From the NCBI GenBank assembly GCA_020650975.1, contig JAIPMN010044577.1:1-25348 (forward strand): 25,348 bases of DNA, in the 5' to 3' direction. Positions 9,801-21,800 of the stretch are shown piece by piece; position 1 is the stretch's first letter; each line of letters starts with the position of its first letter. Below the pieces are notes generated by a model. It was not told where the DNA came from and made no database searches. It worked only from the letters and a program-made list of their open reading frames with translations. The position numbers and the translations under genes were made by a program. Origin of the DNA: Apostichopus californicus. Taxonomy: Eukaryota; Echinodermata; Holothuroidea; Aspidochirotida; Stichopodidae.

Positions 9801-12800
9801 TAAATGCTATGAAGTGCTCTTCCTTGTCCAACATTGGAGATATCTGCACATGCTGTCTAATTAACCAAATCACTTGTGACCAAACTTGAAGAGCATCAGC
9901 CCAGAATGTTACATGCAAATATATGACTCTCTATATATACCTTTAGGTAGTTGACAGGCAGGTTCTCTTGTTGTGATACAAGGCAGTTTATCATGCTTTC
10001 TAGAGGGATTGTTGAACTCTGTAAATAATAAAGTAAAAGGTAAAATAAAGAAACAATAGAAAGGTTTTATAACATACTGTTCACTTGAAACACACCTAGA
10101 TAGTTTGTTATGAATTTCCTGTGATATGAAGTAAGTATCCAAATGCATGTTATCTTTGGCAATATAACAACAACAAAAATTATACATATGATATTATATA
10201 GATAATATATTATTATATTATATATATAATAATATTATCATAGTCATCAATTGTCTGTGCATCTGGAAAATGGTATTTCTTTTCTCAATCCAATAAGTGT
10301 CTCTGAAAATGGTTTTACATTGTGCTTCAGTTTTAGGGCATGATTTAGGGCATGATTTGTACAGCCGATATTGCTTACTTTTAAATAGAAACAGGTTTCT
10401 GCCACCATGCCCCAACTCACTCAGCCCCTCCCCCTCCCCCAAAAATAAAAAATAAATTTTGAGCAAACTAGCAGAGAAATATGTAAAATACAGAAGCCCC
10501 AAAACTTATATCTGAATCCCTTTTGAATACAGCTTTGTTCACTGCCTAAAAAAATTGCCATATATTAATTTTTAGTAAGCAATTTAACATATAGGGCATT
10601 ACTTTTTATTGTAATTTAAGAGTTGATGGTTTCTTACACTTCCTGACTTATTACTATACTTGAGTAAACCTCCTTATGGATAAATCTATCCGAGCCTGTT
10701 AAAGGCATTGAAGACTCGCCCCAAACCGCGTGCGTATGGAAAGCCATTTTAACATTTAATCGGGAATTTTAGATATCTGAAATTGTTTCTTATTTCAGAT
10801 ATCTGAAATTGAATTCGAGATATCTAAAATAGATTTCGAGATATCTGAAATTCTAATTCAGATATCTGAAATTGAATTCGAGATATCCGAAATTGAATTC
10901 GAGATATCCGAAATTGAATTCGAGATATCTGAAATTCTATTTCAGATATCTGAAATTGAATTCGAGATATCTGAAATTGAATTCGAGATATCTGAAATTG
11001 AATTCGAGATATCTGAAATTGAATTCGAGATATCTGAAATTGAATTCAAGATATCTGAAATTCTAATTCGAGATATCTGAAATTGAATTCGAGATATCCG
11101 AAATTGAATTCCAGATATCTGAAATGCATATGCAGAAATTCCCGATTAAATGTTAAAATGGCGTACGTATGGAAAGCCATTTTAACATTTAATCGGGAAT
11201 TTTCAGATATCCGAAATTGAATTCGAGATATCTGAAATTGAATTCGAGATATCTGAAATTGAATTCGAGATATCTGAAATTCTATTTCAGATATCTGAAA
11301 TTCTAATTCGAGATATCTGAAATTGAATTCGAGATATCCGAAATTGAATTCCAGATATCTGAAATGCATATGCAGAAATTCCCGATTAAATGTTAAAAAT
11401 GGCGTACGTATGGAAAGCCATTTTAACATTTAATCGGGAATTTTCAGATATCCGAAATTGAATTCGAGATATCTGAAATTGAATTCGAGATATCTGAAAT
11501 TGAATTCGAGATATCTGAAATTCTATTTCAGATATCTGAAATTGAATTCGAGATATCTGAAATTGAATTCGAGATATCTGAAATTGAATTCGAGATATCT
11601 GAAAATGAATTCGAGATATCTGAAATTCTATTTCAGATATCTGAAATTCAATTTCAGATATCTGAAATTGAATTCGAGATATCTGAAATAGAATTGCAGA
11701 TATCTCGAATTGAATTTCAGATATCTCGAATTGAATTTCAGATATCTCGAATTCAATTTCAGATATCTGAAATTCTCTGGTATTTCGAGATATCTGAAAT
11801 TGATTTTAAGATATCTGCAATTATTTGAAGATATCTGAAATAAATTGGAGATATCTGAAATTTAATTTGAGATATCTGAAATTATTTCGAGATATCTGAA
11901 ATTCCTTATTAAATGTTAAAACGGCTTTCCATACGTGCGGCCATCTGACAAAGTTAACTTGACTTTCTGTTGCTTGCAAGTGAAGTTTTGTTCATGTCGC
12001 TACAAAATGCAGACAGTAATGAAACGTGATACCTTGTTATCTTTAGCTGGACCTGAGTTGTCCATCACTGTATCGTTTATACATTGTGCTGTGGGTATTG
12101 ACCGCAGCTGTATGTACTGACTGTACACTAGTGTCTTATTACCGACGGTAGCAAGCTGTGTGTGTATTTTCTGGGATCGATGGTGGTGTCTAACACTTCT
12201 GGTACACCTCAATCAAAACTAGGTCAGATTATCGGCATGAGACGTTTCTTTTTGCCCGAGTCTTCACACCCTTTAAATGGTTGTTATACTTACGATAGTT
12301 GGAAGCTTGGTCAGGCAGTTCACCTTCTTAGCTCCATTATTCCCAGCCATTAAGTTGTCATATCTGCTATTTGATGGGTTTGTGCTCTCAGTTGATTCGT
12401 CAGTTGTTTCCTTAGGACTGTCCTAATTGACGAATTTTCAAATGATTGGCGATTAAATGTTTATATTTCAAAATAAAATTCGCATTTTGTTTTTAGTATA
12501 TGTCGTAGGTTTTCCGGCATACTATTAATACTAAGTACAATACATGATATAATGTTACTATGTTACCTCTTGAATTTTGGAGCAGTTTTAGCGAATATTG
12601 AGGTACGAATTTTCATAAATGATAAAATAAAAATGTATTGTTGACCTGAACACCATATTTGGAGGTTGCATATAGGATTTTTTGACAGCACCAGACTGAG
12701 CCAGTTTATCTTGGGAGAAATTTTGAACTGATTATAAAATTGAGTAAAACAAATGTTTGTTACATTTCCGAGCATTTTATACCAAAGTGTGACATATGCC

Positions 12801-15800
12801 TATCCGCTGTAACTCACCTCAATGTCTGAGCAAACTAAAGGGACTAATTCTCCAGGAAATATTATTGAAAAAAATATTCAAAATGTTAGCAAAAGTTTCA
12901 AAGCAATATTAATAACCATTAAATATGAACCAAAATTATGCAATTAACAACATTTGTAACCATAGGTATGAAAAAACCAAACCAAGCAGAGTAAATCTTT
13001 CTTAAATACTTTGATACTAGAAAGATCAACAAAGCTCTAACCTTTGTACCATCTGATTTTCCTCCCTCGGGATCTTCTTGTTTTGCCGCTTGGAAGAGAT
13101 CAAATGTGTCCTGGGATGGTTTGTAGTTGTTCCTTGGGTCGGTGTCATAGAAGAAGTCAAATCCGACCTAAGAGTGGAGACATGAATGCTCTCAAAGAAG
13201 TATGAGGTATTCTACTACAAAGGTATAAAAGTCTGCCTATGTTTAACATTGCTAGCACAAATGTAGAAATATGCTGCATGAAATGTCAGTTAAAATAACC
13301 AAGTCAGCAGGCTCACAAATATCCACATTTCAGCGTTTTCCACCACATGTGATAACCCCAAAATCCAGGCATTTAATATGAAAATGTGTGATTCTGACAC
13401 ACATTAATACCAAATTTGCTAGTTTGACACACATTCCCACAGGTTTTTCCCTGGGAAAGAAAGTATGGAACACCCCCTCCCCCCGGAACAAAGGTTGACT
13501 CAGGAGTCCCAGATAACCTGTGGCAAGAAACTTACATTTTCACACTTTGTCACATGTTGGCAATCCCTATTTAACACACATTTTCATATGTTTTAGGACC
13601 ACATGAAAATGTGAAAACATGTGATTTTAACTTGTAAAATTGGTTCCAAAAACAGGGTCCCCCCCCCCTTTCCATGTAGTCTGTGTATTTTGTGTGTGTG
13701 TGTTACCTGTGACCACATGTTTCTTCTAAGGGAAATATCTCTGCAGCTGGATGGTAGATTGCAAAGTTTAAAACACTTTGCAAATTTTCCACAACTATAA
13801 ACTTTCCATCATGACTCGACTGTAAAGGTTCCAAAAGTCTGATATCAACTCTGAAGTGTTATTCTCAGACGTTCAAATTAAGTAGGCATGATGCTACGTC
13901 ACTAAAAATCTGCAAAATACGAAGAATTTGTTCAAATATGAATGACCATGTTACTCGTTACATATACAATCAAAGCTAACCTTGTTGGTGTTAAGATGAA
14001 ATGGAAAGAAGGTGTTGGTTGATGAAGGTCTGAAGAGGCAGAGGAAGATGATGTGGCCTAGAGTTATCACCCCAACATCAAAACCAAAGACAAATTTGGC
14101 CCTAGTAATGGGTGAGTCAGAGAATGAATGAGAATGAATTCGATGGACAAAAACAAAAAATAAATGCAATTATTGTGTTATATATATAGGAAGTGTTAGC
14201 TCAGGAGTTAGCTATAGGAGTATTAGCTCAGTGGTTAACGCCGGTGCCTTCCAATCATAAGGTCCCGGATTCGAGTCACTCCAAGATTAATGTATGTCGT
14301 CCAGTTACAGAGTTGTTGACAATTCATAATCATGGACATTAAATATGAATATAAGAGACTGACTTCGGTCAGCTTGCGGCTTTGATAAGCTATTAGTTAA
14401 TGATGATGTACAAATGGTACCATCAAACTTTAACAATCTTAGTTGACTTATTATACTGTCATTTTGCTGTCATTTGTGCTGTCATTTTTGCTGTCACTTT
14501 GCTGAATTTTGCTGTCATATATGGAGTAGCTTTTAACCTGCAATAGAGTGGGAGGCAGAATGCAGAGAGGAAAGCCACCAACGGTTCACCCATGAACCAG
14601 CAGATGACGAAGACGGTGAACAACGAGTAAAACGCTTGTTTCGATGGAAAATCTTTCATCGTAAAGTAGATCCCGTAAAGGCTCCAAGCAGTACCTGAAA
14701 GTAAAAAAAAGATGACGAAACTTTTAAGGAAATGTGAAAATGCAGGGAATTATTCAGGGTTCAAGTTTTGTTTTGCAGTTTGCTCTGAATGCTCTGAAGT
14801 TTGTCTCTTAGAAAGTGCTATGGTCACTGTGTATAAAACCTGATGTGCCTATTTGCACCTGCACAGCAAATTGCCCATTTTGCACAGCAAATTGCCCATT
14901 TTGCACAGCAAATTGCCCATTTTGCACAGCAAATCGCCCATTTTGCATAGTGATTTGCCCATTTTGCATAACAATTTGCCCATTTTGCACAGCAAATTAC
15001 CTATTTTGCACAGCAAATCGCCCATTTTGCATAGTGATTTGCCCATTTTGCATAGCAATTTGCCCGTTTTGCATAGTAATTTGCCTATTTTGCATAGTAA
15101 TTTGCCTATTTTGCATGGTAATGGAAGCATCATGTTTACAATACCAGATATTTAACGTATTTGATTGGACTAAAACATCATTTTACAAACAAACAACTTA
15201 CAAACCCTCATAAAATAAGCTTCTATAAGTACCACCCAATTCAACAGTTAAATATAAGACTTTTGTGGCATTAAAACTCATTTACTAAATTTGTCAAGGA
15301 TTAAATGTTTAATAGATGTACTGGTAGAAAAGCATATACGAATGCAACATTTGCTCTGTTTCATAGAGACTGGTACGAATGGTAACAGGGGAGGAAAAAT
15401 TAAGGCAGTAAAACATTATTCTGTGTAAAAATTTTGCATAGCAGTTTCGAAGGCCATGAACTTGTCTCTTATTAAATACTATGGTTCTGTGTACAAAACC
15501 TACTGTGCGTTTTGGCACTTATATAGCAATGTGCCCATTTTGCATAGCATCAAAATTTAGCCCACTTCCACATGGATAAGATCTGCAAAAGTGGAACAAA
15601 CTGTACAAATATCAGATTTGATATCTAAATTTCTATGATATTAATGATATGGGCCCCGATCGCCCAACCCATCGGTCCGCCTCTGGATGTAACTTACTCA
15701 CCGATGATTCTTATCACGATCAGGCCCAAGGCAGCGGGTGTGTCATAGATGTTTTTGACATCTTGTGGATCGGCGTTGCCCTTGATGATGTACAATGTCA

Positions 15801-18800
15801 CGTGACTGACGGCAAACCCAGTCACGAAGAAGGCGAGTTTGATCTTTCCGACACCTCTCATGGTAAGTCTGGAAAAAGTGTTGGAATATTAGTCTTATTA
15901 AAATATTACACCACTTTTACATCCATTCAAATTCTGATTAATTTTTGAAAGGAAATAATTTAACTACGAGCAAATCTAAAAAAGCAACTGATTTTAGTTT
16001 CGGTTTCATATAATTTTATAAGTTTATTACTAAAATTATTGTTAGGGCTGCTTGGAATCAAGTTTCAATCATTCTGTCATCTTCTGATTTCCCTTCCTCT
16101 TGTAGATCTTTGCTTTCCAGTGACTTCTTCTCTCACAATGATATAGTCATCACTTTATGTATGTGTGTATGTATGTTTTTTAGATCCTCCTGCGAGCAGG
16201 AACTCGCGAAGAGGCCTCATTGGCTTATCAAAGCCGCAAGCTGACCGACGTCAGTCTCTTAGATTCATATTTAACGTCCATGATTATGAATTGTCAATTG
16301 TCAACAACTCTGTACCTGGACGACATACATTAATCTTGGAGTGACTCTTTATGATCTGATACCTACAATTACTCCACTGTCGTGAAATTTACACCCGAAC
16401 AAAGCAATATGACAAACCAAAAACGATACATTTAAGACAAAAAACGATTAATCTGTAAAATTCCTTTCAACTCACCTGGTTATTGTGTATCCTTTGGAGA
16501 TTAGGACCAAGATCGATGCAAAGACCACTGTGCCGACAGATTTCAAGATGTGACCTACGAAAGAACAGTACAAAACGAAATAAAAAGATAAGTAAACTGT
16601 GAACGTTTTCTGCAGTTTTGGCACATTTTCACATGGAAATCAATTTAATATATCAATAACTAGGTAGTTCAGAAAGAAAGAAATATATTACACTGACTAA
16701 AAATATTAGCATTAATCACTGAAGAATTTGTGGCTTCCACTTATTTAAAAGACACTAGATTCATAAGTGGAAAAAATGTTAACACTATGGTTAAGAATTG
16801 GAACGCTATCAAGGGTAGTAACCATGAAAAGTTCAAGATAACACAAAGTTTACTTCAAACAATAAAGTTCTTCTGTTACTTTCTAAAATTCCAGCATAAA
16901 AACAATTAAACAATTTCGAAGTCCTTTTCTTTTATAATTCAAAGATCTATCAATTGATGTGTATGTATGTATTTTAGATCCTCCTGCAAGCAGGAACTCG
17001 CAAAGAAGCCTCATTGGCTTATCAAAGCCACGAGCTGTCCGAAGTCAGTCTCTTACATTCATATTTAACGATAATCCTATAGCTCCTGTAAAATTTCTTT
17101 AATAATTCATATATCCATCAATTGATAATCCTATAGCTCCTGTACATTTTCTTTAATAATTCATATATCCATCAATTGATAATCCCATAGCTCCTGTACA
17201 TTTTCTTTTATAATTCATATATCTATCAATTGATAATAGTGTTGTTCCTGTACATACTACTGTTAGATATTTTACAAACTGACAATTTGCATATATACCT
17301 GCTGACTGCAATTCTTCTCTCTTTATTCCATCTTGAGCAAACTTGAGCCATCCACATCCCAGGATCAATATACCGATAGTGTGCAGGAGAAGGGATCCAA
17401 TCCATAGTTGAAAGGTCACATGGAGCATCTTCTGATGTGCAAGTTGCACTTTAAAACACGAACATAAAATATACAAAATGATTGATTGGGTCAGAATGTA
17501 ACAGTTGATAGTAAAATCCCATAAAAATCTATTTAAAAATATCTTCATTGTTGTCAATTTCACACAATGAATAATTAAGTCGATTTTTTTTTCCCAATTT
17601 GCATTCTGCATATAGATTAATAATTACAATATTAAATGTCTCTACTACTAATGTTTCAGTCTCTCCCAAGATCATTCATGACTTGCTCATGCAAAAACAT
17701 AATAACATACTCAGTTGTCTTCATTAGATGTCTTTTGGTAATCCTTGATAGGCCTAGAAAATAGTTAACCCTAAATATTGTACAATTGATGAAGACTCTA
17801 TTCCATATCTCTGCTCAAAGTTATAACTATCAACTTGATGGCTCTTGTCCTCTTCAGTGAAGGAGGCTAGTTCTTTAAGTAAAACTGAGACAATTAAGGC
17901 AGTATGTAAGTATACTTACCACCAAAAATAAACCCCACGATGAAGAGCAAGGTTAGTACGATCATGAAGATGAATGACACAGGTAGATTGGCTAAGGAAA
18001 GAAAAATAAACAATTACAGAAATAACTCATTATTCTGAAATTTGAAGAGTTAACCCTGTGCCTCCCGACTCCTCTTTTAAGCTGAAGTGACCCTGATAAT
18101 ATTATCCATTCTGCTGTTGCCAGGTGCAATTTACAAAATACCACAAAATTTGAGAATAAATTCAATATCTTCGCGATATAAAATGCTATGAGGATGTGGT
18201 TTTTTGCCTAAAGGTACAAAAAATAGTCAGCAATTTTGCTAACCAACCAATCAACTTAAGCCACAAGAAAATCCTTTAAAATACTAATTAATGTATATTT
18301 AAGATAATTAAATCAAGTCATGCATTGCAGTATACTCACTATCTTCATCAGCAGAAAACTCTTTAGTCAGTCCGTCCTTATTATTCACAAGATGCAAACT
18401 GTAATCCAGAAGTTCAATGCCATCATTCTGTTGGTGGTGACAGTTCATGACCGTGACATAATACCATTGTTCTAGGGGATACTCAAATCGTTTCATCCCT
18501 TTGCACCTTATTTTCTGGAAGCAGAAGTTTCATCAAAATTAGAAATGATTAAGGAGAATGATTTATGACATGAGTGGTTATCATAACGACTACAGAGCAC
18601 TCGTGGAAGAGAAAAACTTTGAAGGAAAAGAGTTCTAAATTAGGAAATTAAAATCAGTTACAAGTATTATTTGATGTCAGCAACAGTGGGCACTCATAAT
18701 GAAACATTAACTAAACGTACTAACTCCTTGGTGTGCTCACTTCAACACAATAAGTTACACCCACCTAACATCTAATTGCACAGATAGACAATTAAGTTCC

Positions 18801-21800
18801 CAATTATAAGAACCATAGACCCTTTTGTCTTATTGTAGCTATAGTTACAAAAGTGAAATACAGAGAGATGTGCAATGTCCATGCAGTATGTTTCATTTAG
18901 GGGAAACACTAAACAAAAGAACATAGGCAACATTTACCATGTATAGCACCATTAATAAAAATAACCACATTGAGCAATATTTAATATGTATATCAGCATT
19001 AATGGATAAATCCATCAGGCAATATTTATCATATATAGCAGCATTAATGGATAAACCCATTAGACTTTAATGGAATTAGAACAAGTTGTCATTCTGAATT
19101 ACCTTGATGTCATCTTCAAAGGGCTCACAAGTTCCAACACCATCCCACAAATGAATGATCATAGAAGCTCTTTCAATCATCTCATAGCAGTCCTAAGTGG
19201 AAAAAAAAATAAAATATATAGTGGTTACATCAAGTGGTCGACACAACTAAAAAAAATGCACACACACATCCAAAAATTATAACCTGACTTTGGCACAATA
19301 TGCACACCCAACCCCCCCCCCCCCCTGCCCATACATCTGGAGAGGTAGAATTTAGAGATCATGGTGGTAATCTTGAAGGGAATTGTATCAGATTATCATA
19401 TTCAGGGAATAAGTTAAGTTTTCAAATTTTGCATAGTAGTTTCGAAGGCTCTGAACTTTGTCCTTTATAAAATAATATGGTTCCTGTGTACAAAAACTGC
19501 TATACATCTTGGCACTGCTATAACATTTTGCAAAGCATTTTGCAATGCAATACAAGGTAAATTATTCCCTGATATTATTGCTTTGCATATTATTGATATG
19601 TAAATATACTTAATTTCATGTCTTCTCCTTTCAGTTTTCCATTTGATCTCCTTATGTTGTTTTCCAGTGTACTAATTCTTTATATGTGTAGTATTTCTAT
19701 CCAGCAAAATCTTGGGAAGATCTTAGGGGCAAACTATTTAATAAGTACTGCACTATAATAATCCTGTGAAACTTTGTTTAGTATTGCTGGAAATAACTTA
19801 ACTTTAAGTACTGTATATGAATACTGTGATAAAAAAATAAAAACAATTCACAAACCATGTCATTTCCATGTCTTCTCACAGCAGGCCATTCCTTAGACCA
19901 ATCACTGAATATCACAATGTCAGGACAGCAGAAATTCTGCAATACGATGGGTATAATTAATCAATTTGTAATTCCAAAGAAGAGCCTATTTTTATTTATA
20001 TAAATTTGAATGCTCACAATTAAAATGCATTTACACTCCATGGTTGTATAAAAAAATATAAAAAATATAAGTGAGGACAAGTGTATCGTAGAAGTTTAAC
20101 ATAAAACAAACCCTATTTTTATAATAGCTCAATGGGTCATTTTTCTGTCTGTCACACTGACCAAGGGTATGTATATGCAGAGAGTAAGAATGATCAATTG
20201 TAGCTAGGGCAGAAATACTTACAGCTGGAATTATTATGTCATAATACAGCAGTCCTTCTCCATTTGGTTTGAAAACAAATCTACCCAAGAAAGCCATATG
20301 CTGTCAAATTAGAAAGAAAACATACATGAAACTGTTTAAGAACACTCAATGACATTTCTAAAAGAATATTGACAAATGTAAAATAGGCCTGGAGTCACAT
20401 ACTATTGTCAGGGTTGATAAGGACACTCTCCTTTTTCACTAGCCACATTATAACTTCTGTGGCCACCTGCCAGCAAAATCATGTTGAAGAATATTAAAAG
20501 TAACATCAGTTATATGTCCATGTACATTGAAATTTCTTTGTACAGTAATATCATACCTCTTCAAATTAGTAACTATGATGCAAAACAGTGTAAAACATTT
20601 GGCATCAATTTCAAAAATTGCAAAAGAAACCTTAGAAAACAGTTATCATTTTTAAAATGTCACCCACCATAGTCTTATGGTATGCTAGTCATAATAGTAG
20701 TAGCAGTCATTAAATTTAAAAAAATCGCATAGGGGCCTAGACTAGAGCCTTGACTATAGTCTATAGCTCAGGCCTATACAATTTTCATAGTCTATAGGCC
20801 TAGGCTAAGTCTATGCTAGGCCTAATGAGCGAAGCCTAACTTAGGCCGGGCCTAGCTTAGTGCCAGATGCAGTTATAAAGTCGCCATCCCTTCAAACTGT
20901 GATACAAATGTTTTTCATGGGCATACATTAAAAGCTCGTCTGTTTGAAATACATAGGCCCCTATGGGAAAATTAGCGGAAGCAAGACTGTAAGTAAAGTG
21001 TGTAGGCGTCTGGAGAAGTTGGCTGAGTTTTGGCCTAGGCCTAGGCCACTTCAGGCCACACTTGGTCTAACTTATATAGTCAGTATTGCTAATTTCGGAA
21101 CACTGCCAATTTCGGACACCCCTAAGAAATGCACGATTTCACCATGACAACCTACAGGAAGAGCCAAATTTCACCAAAAAGTACGAAATGACCCGTGTGC
21201 AAGTAAATACTTACATATTTGTCAATAAAATGACGGAGATCTATGAAGTCTGTTATAATTACTGAAAGAGCAACTGCGCCAACAATTTAATCAGCAGCGC
21301 CACACTGTGGGACTGTGTGTCCGAAAATTAGCAATACTCTAGCAAAGAAATACCAGTTCCACAATCACAAGAATCTTCTTGGAATACAACGTGAAAACAG
21401 TTTGCAGGAAAGAAAGTTTGGCCGTGTATCGTAATATAACACACTTCTCCCACCATATCAAGTATATTTTCAGGTGATTTATACCAGAAGATATAGTTTT
21501 GGGGTGTTTTAAGGCTTAGGTGTCCGGAATTGGAAGTGTCCATGCTACTTTATAGGCTAACACTTCAGTGGGCGGGCCTAGGCCTAACAACATTAATTTT
21601 TTGGTGTCTTGATCTTGGTGTGATACTGCACAAATCGCCCCTGATGTGGCTGTTGACGTGCAGTCCTTCGAGTTTTGCTAATGGTGCTGCTGACTTTCCA
21701 GCATGAACTTGAACTTGAAGGAGGCGGTGTCTTACCGTATATGGGTCAGTCCGAAAGTTAGTTCCTGAAATCATCAGCCCATCTCCATCAGAGACACAAA

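Larger units (their letters stand above)
10019..12032 (-). other. TMEM145-like intron 14, carrying the foldback array
   Basis: The largest intron of the gene. It contains an AT palindrome at 10188-10241, a pyrimidine-rich stretch near 10422-10440, and the foldback satellite at 10726-11940, which ends about 90 bases before exon 14. No further exon was recognised. Confidence 0.6.

Noticed and set aside
10218..10502. 94-codon minus-strand open frame near the pyrimidine tract
   Set aside because: No splice-consistent boundaries in the phase required by neighbouring exons and no family resemblance.
10872..11691. Long repeat proteins (NSRYLKL and FQISRIQ repeats) on both strands of the foldback array
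   Set aside because: The 21-bp unit is a multiple of three and nearly palindromic, so frames stay open on both strands automatically. There is no family resemblance, and the region lies within an intron.
10860..11920. CRISPR-like array of direct repeats
   Set aside because: The repeats are contiguous or separated by more repeat sequence, with no unique spacers, and the genome is eukaryotic.
14808..15213. Cys-rich (CTANCPF) and HSKLPIL / KMGKLLC repeat proteins
   Set aside because: Three or four overlapping frames are open only because the tandem unit is 21 bp. The sequence is intronic between exons 9 and 10.
17153..17611. 152-codon minus-strand open frame as a standalone gene
   Set aside because: Only its middle (17448-17299) matches the family. 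The flanks are intron sequence with GT and AG sites at the edges of exon 7, and its C-terminal end is the 54-bp repeat.
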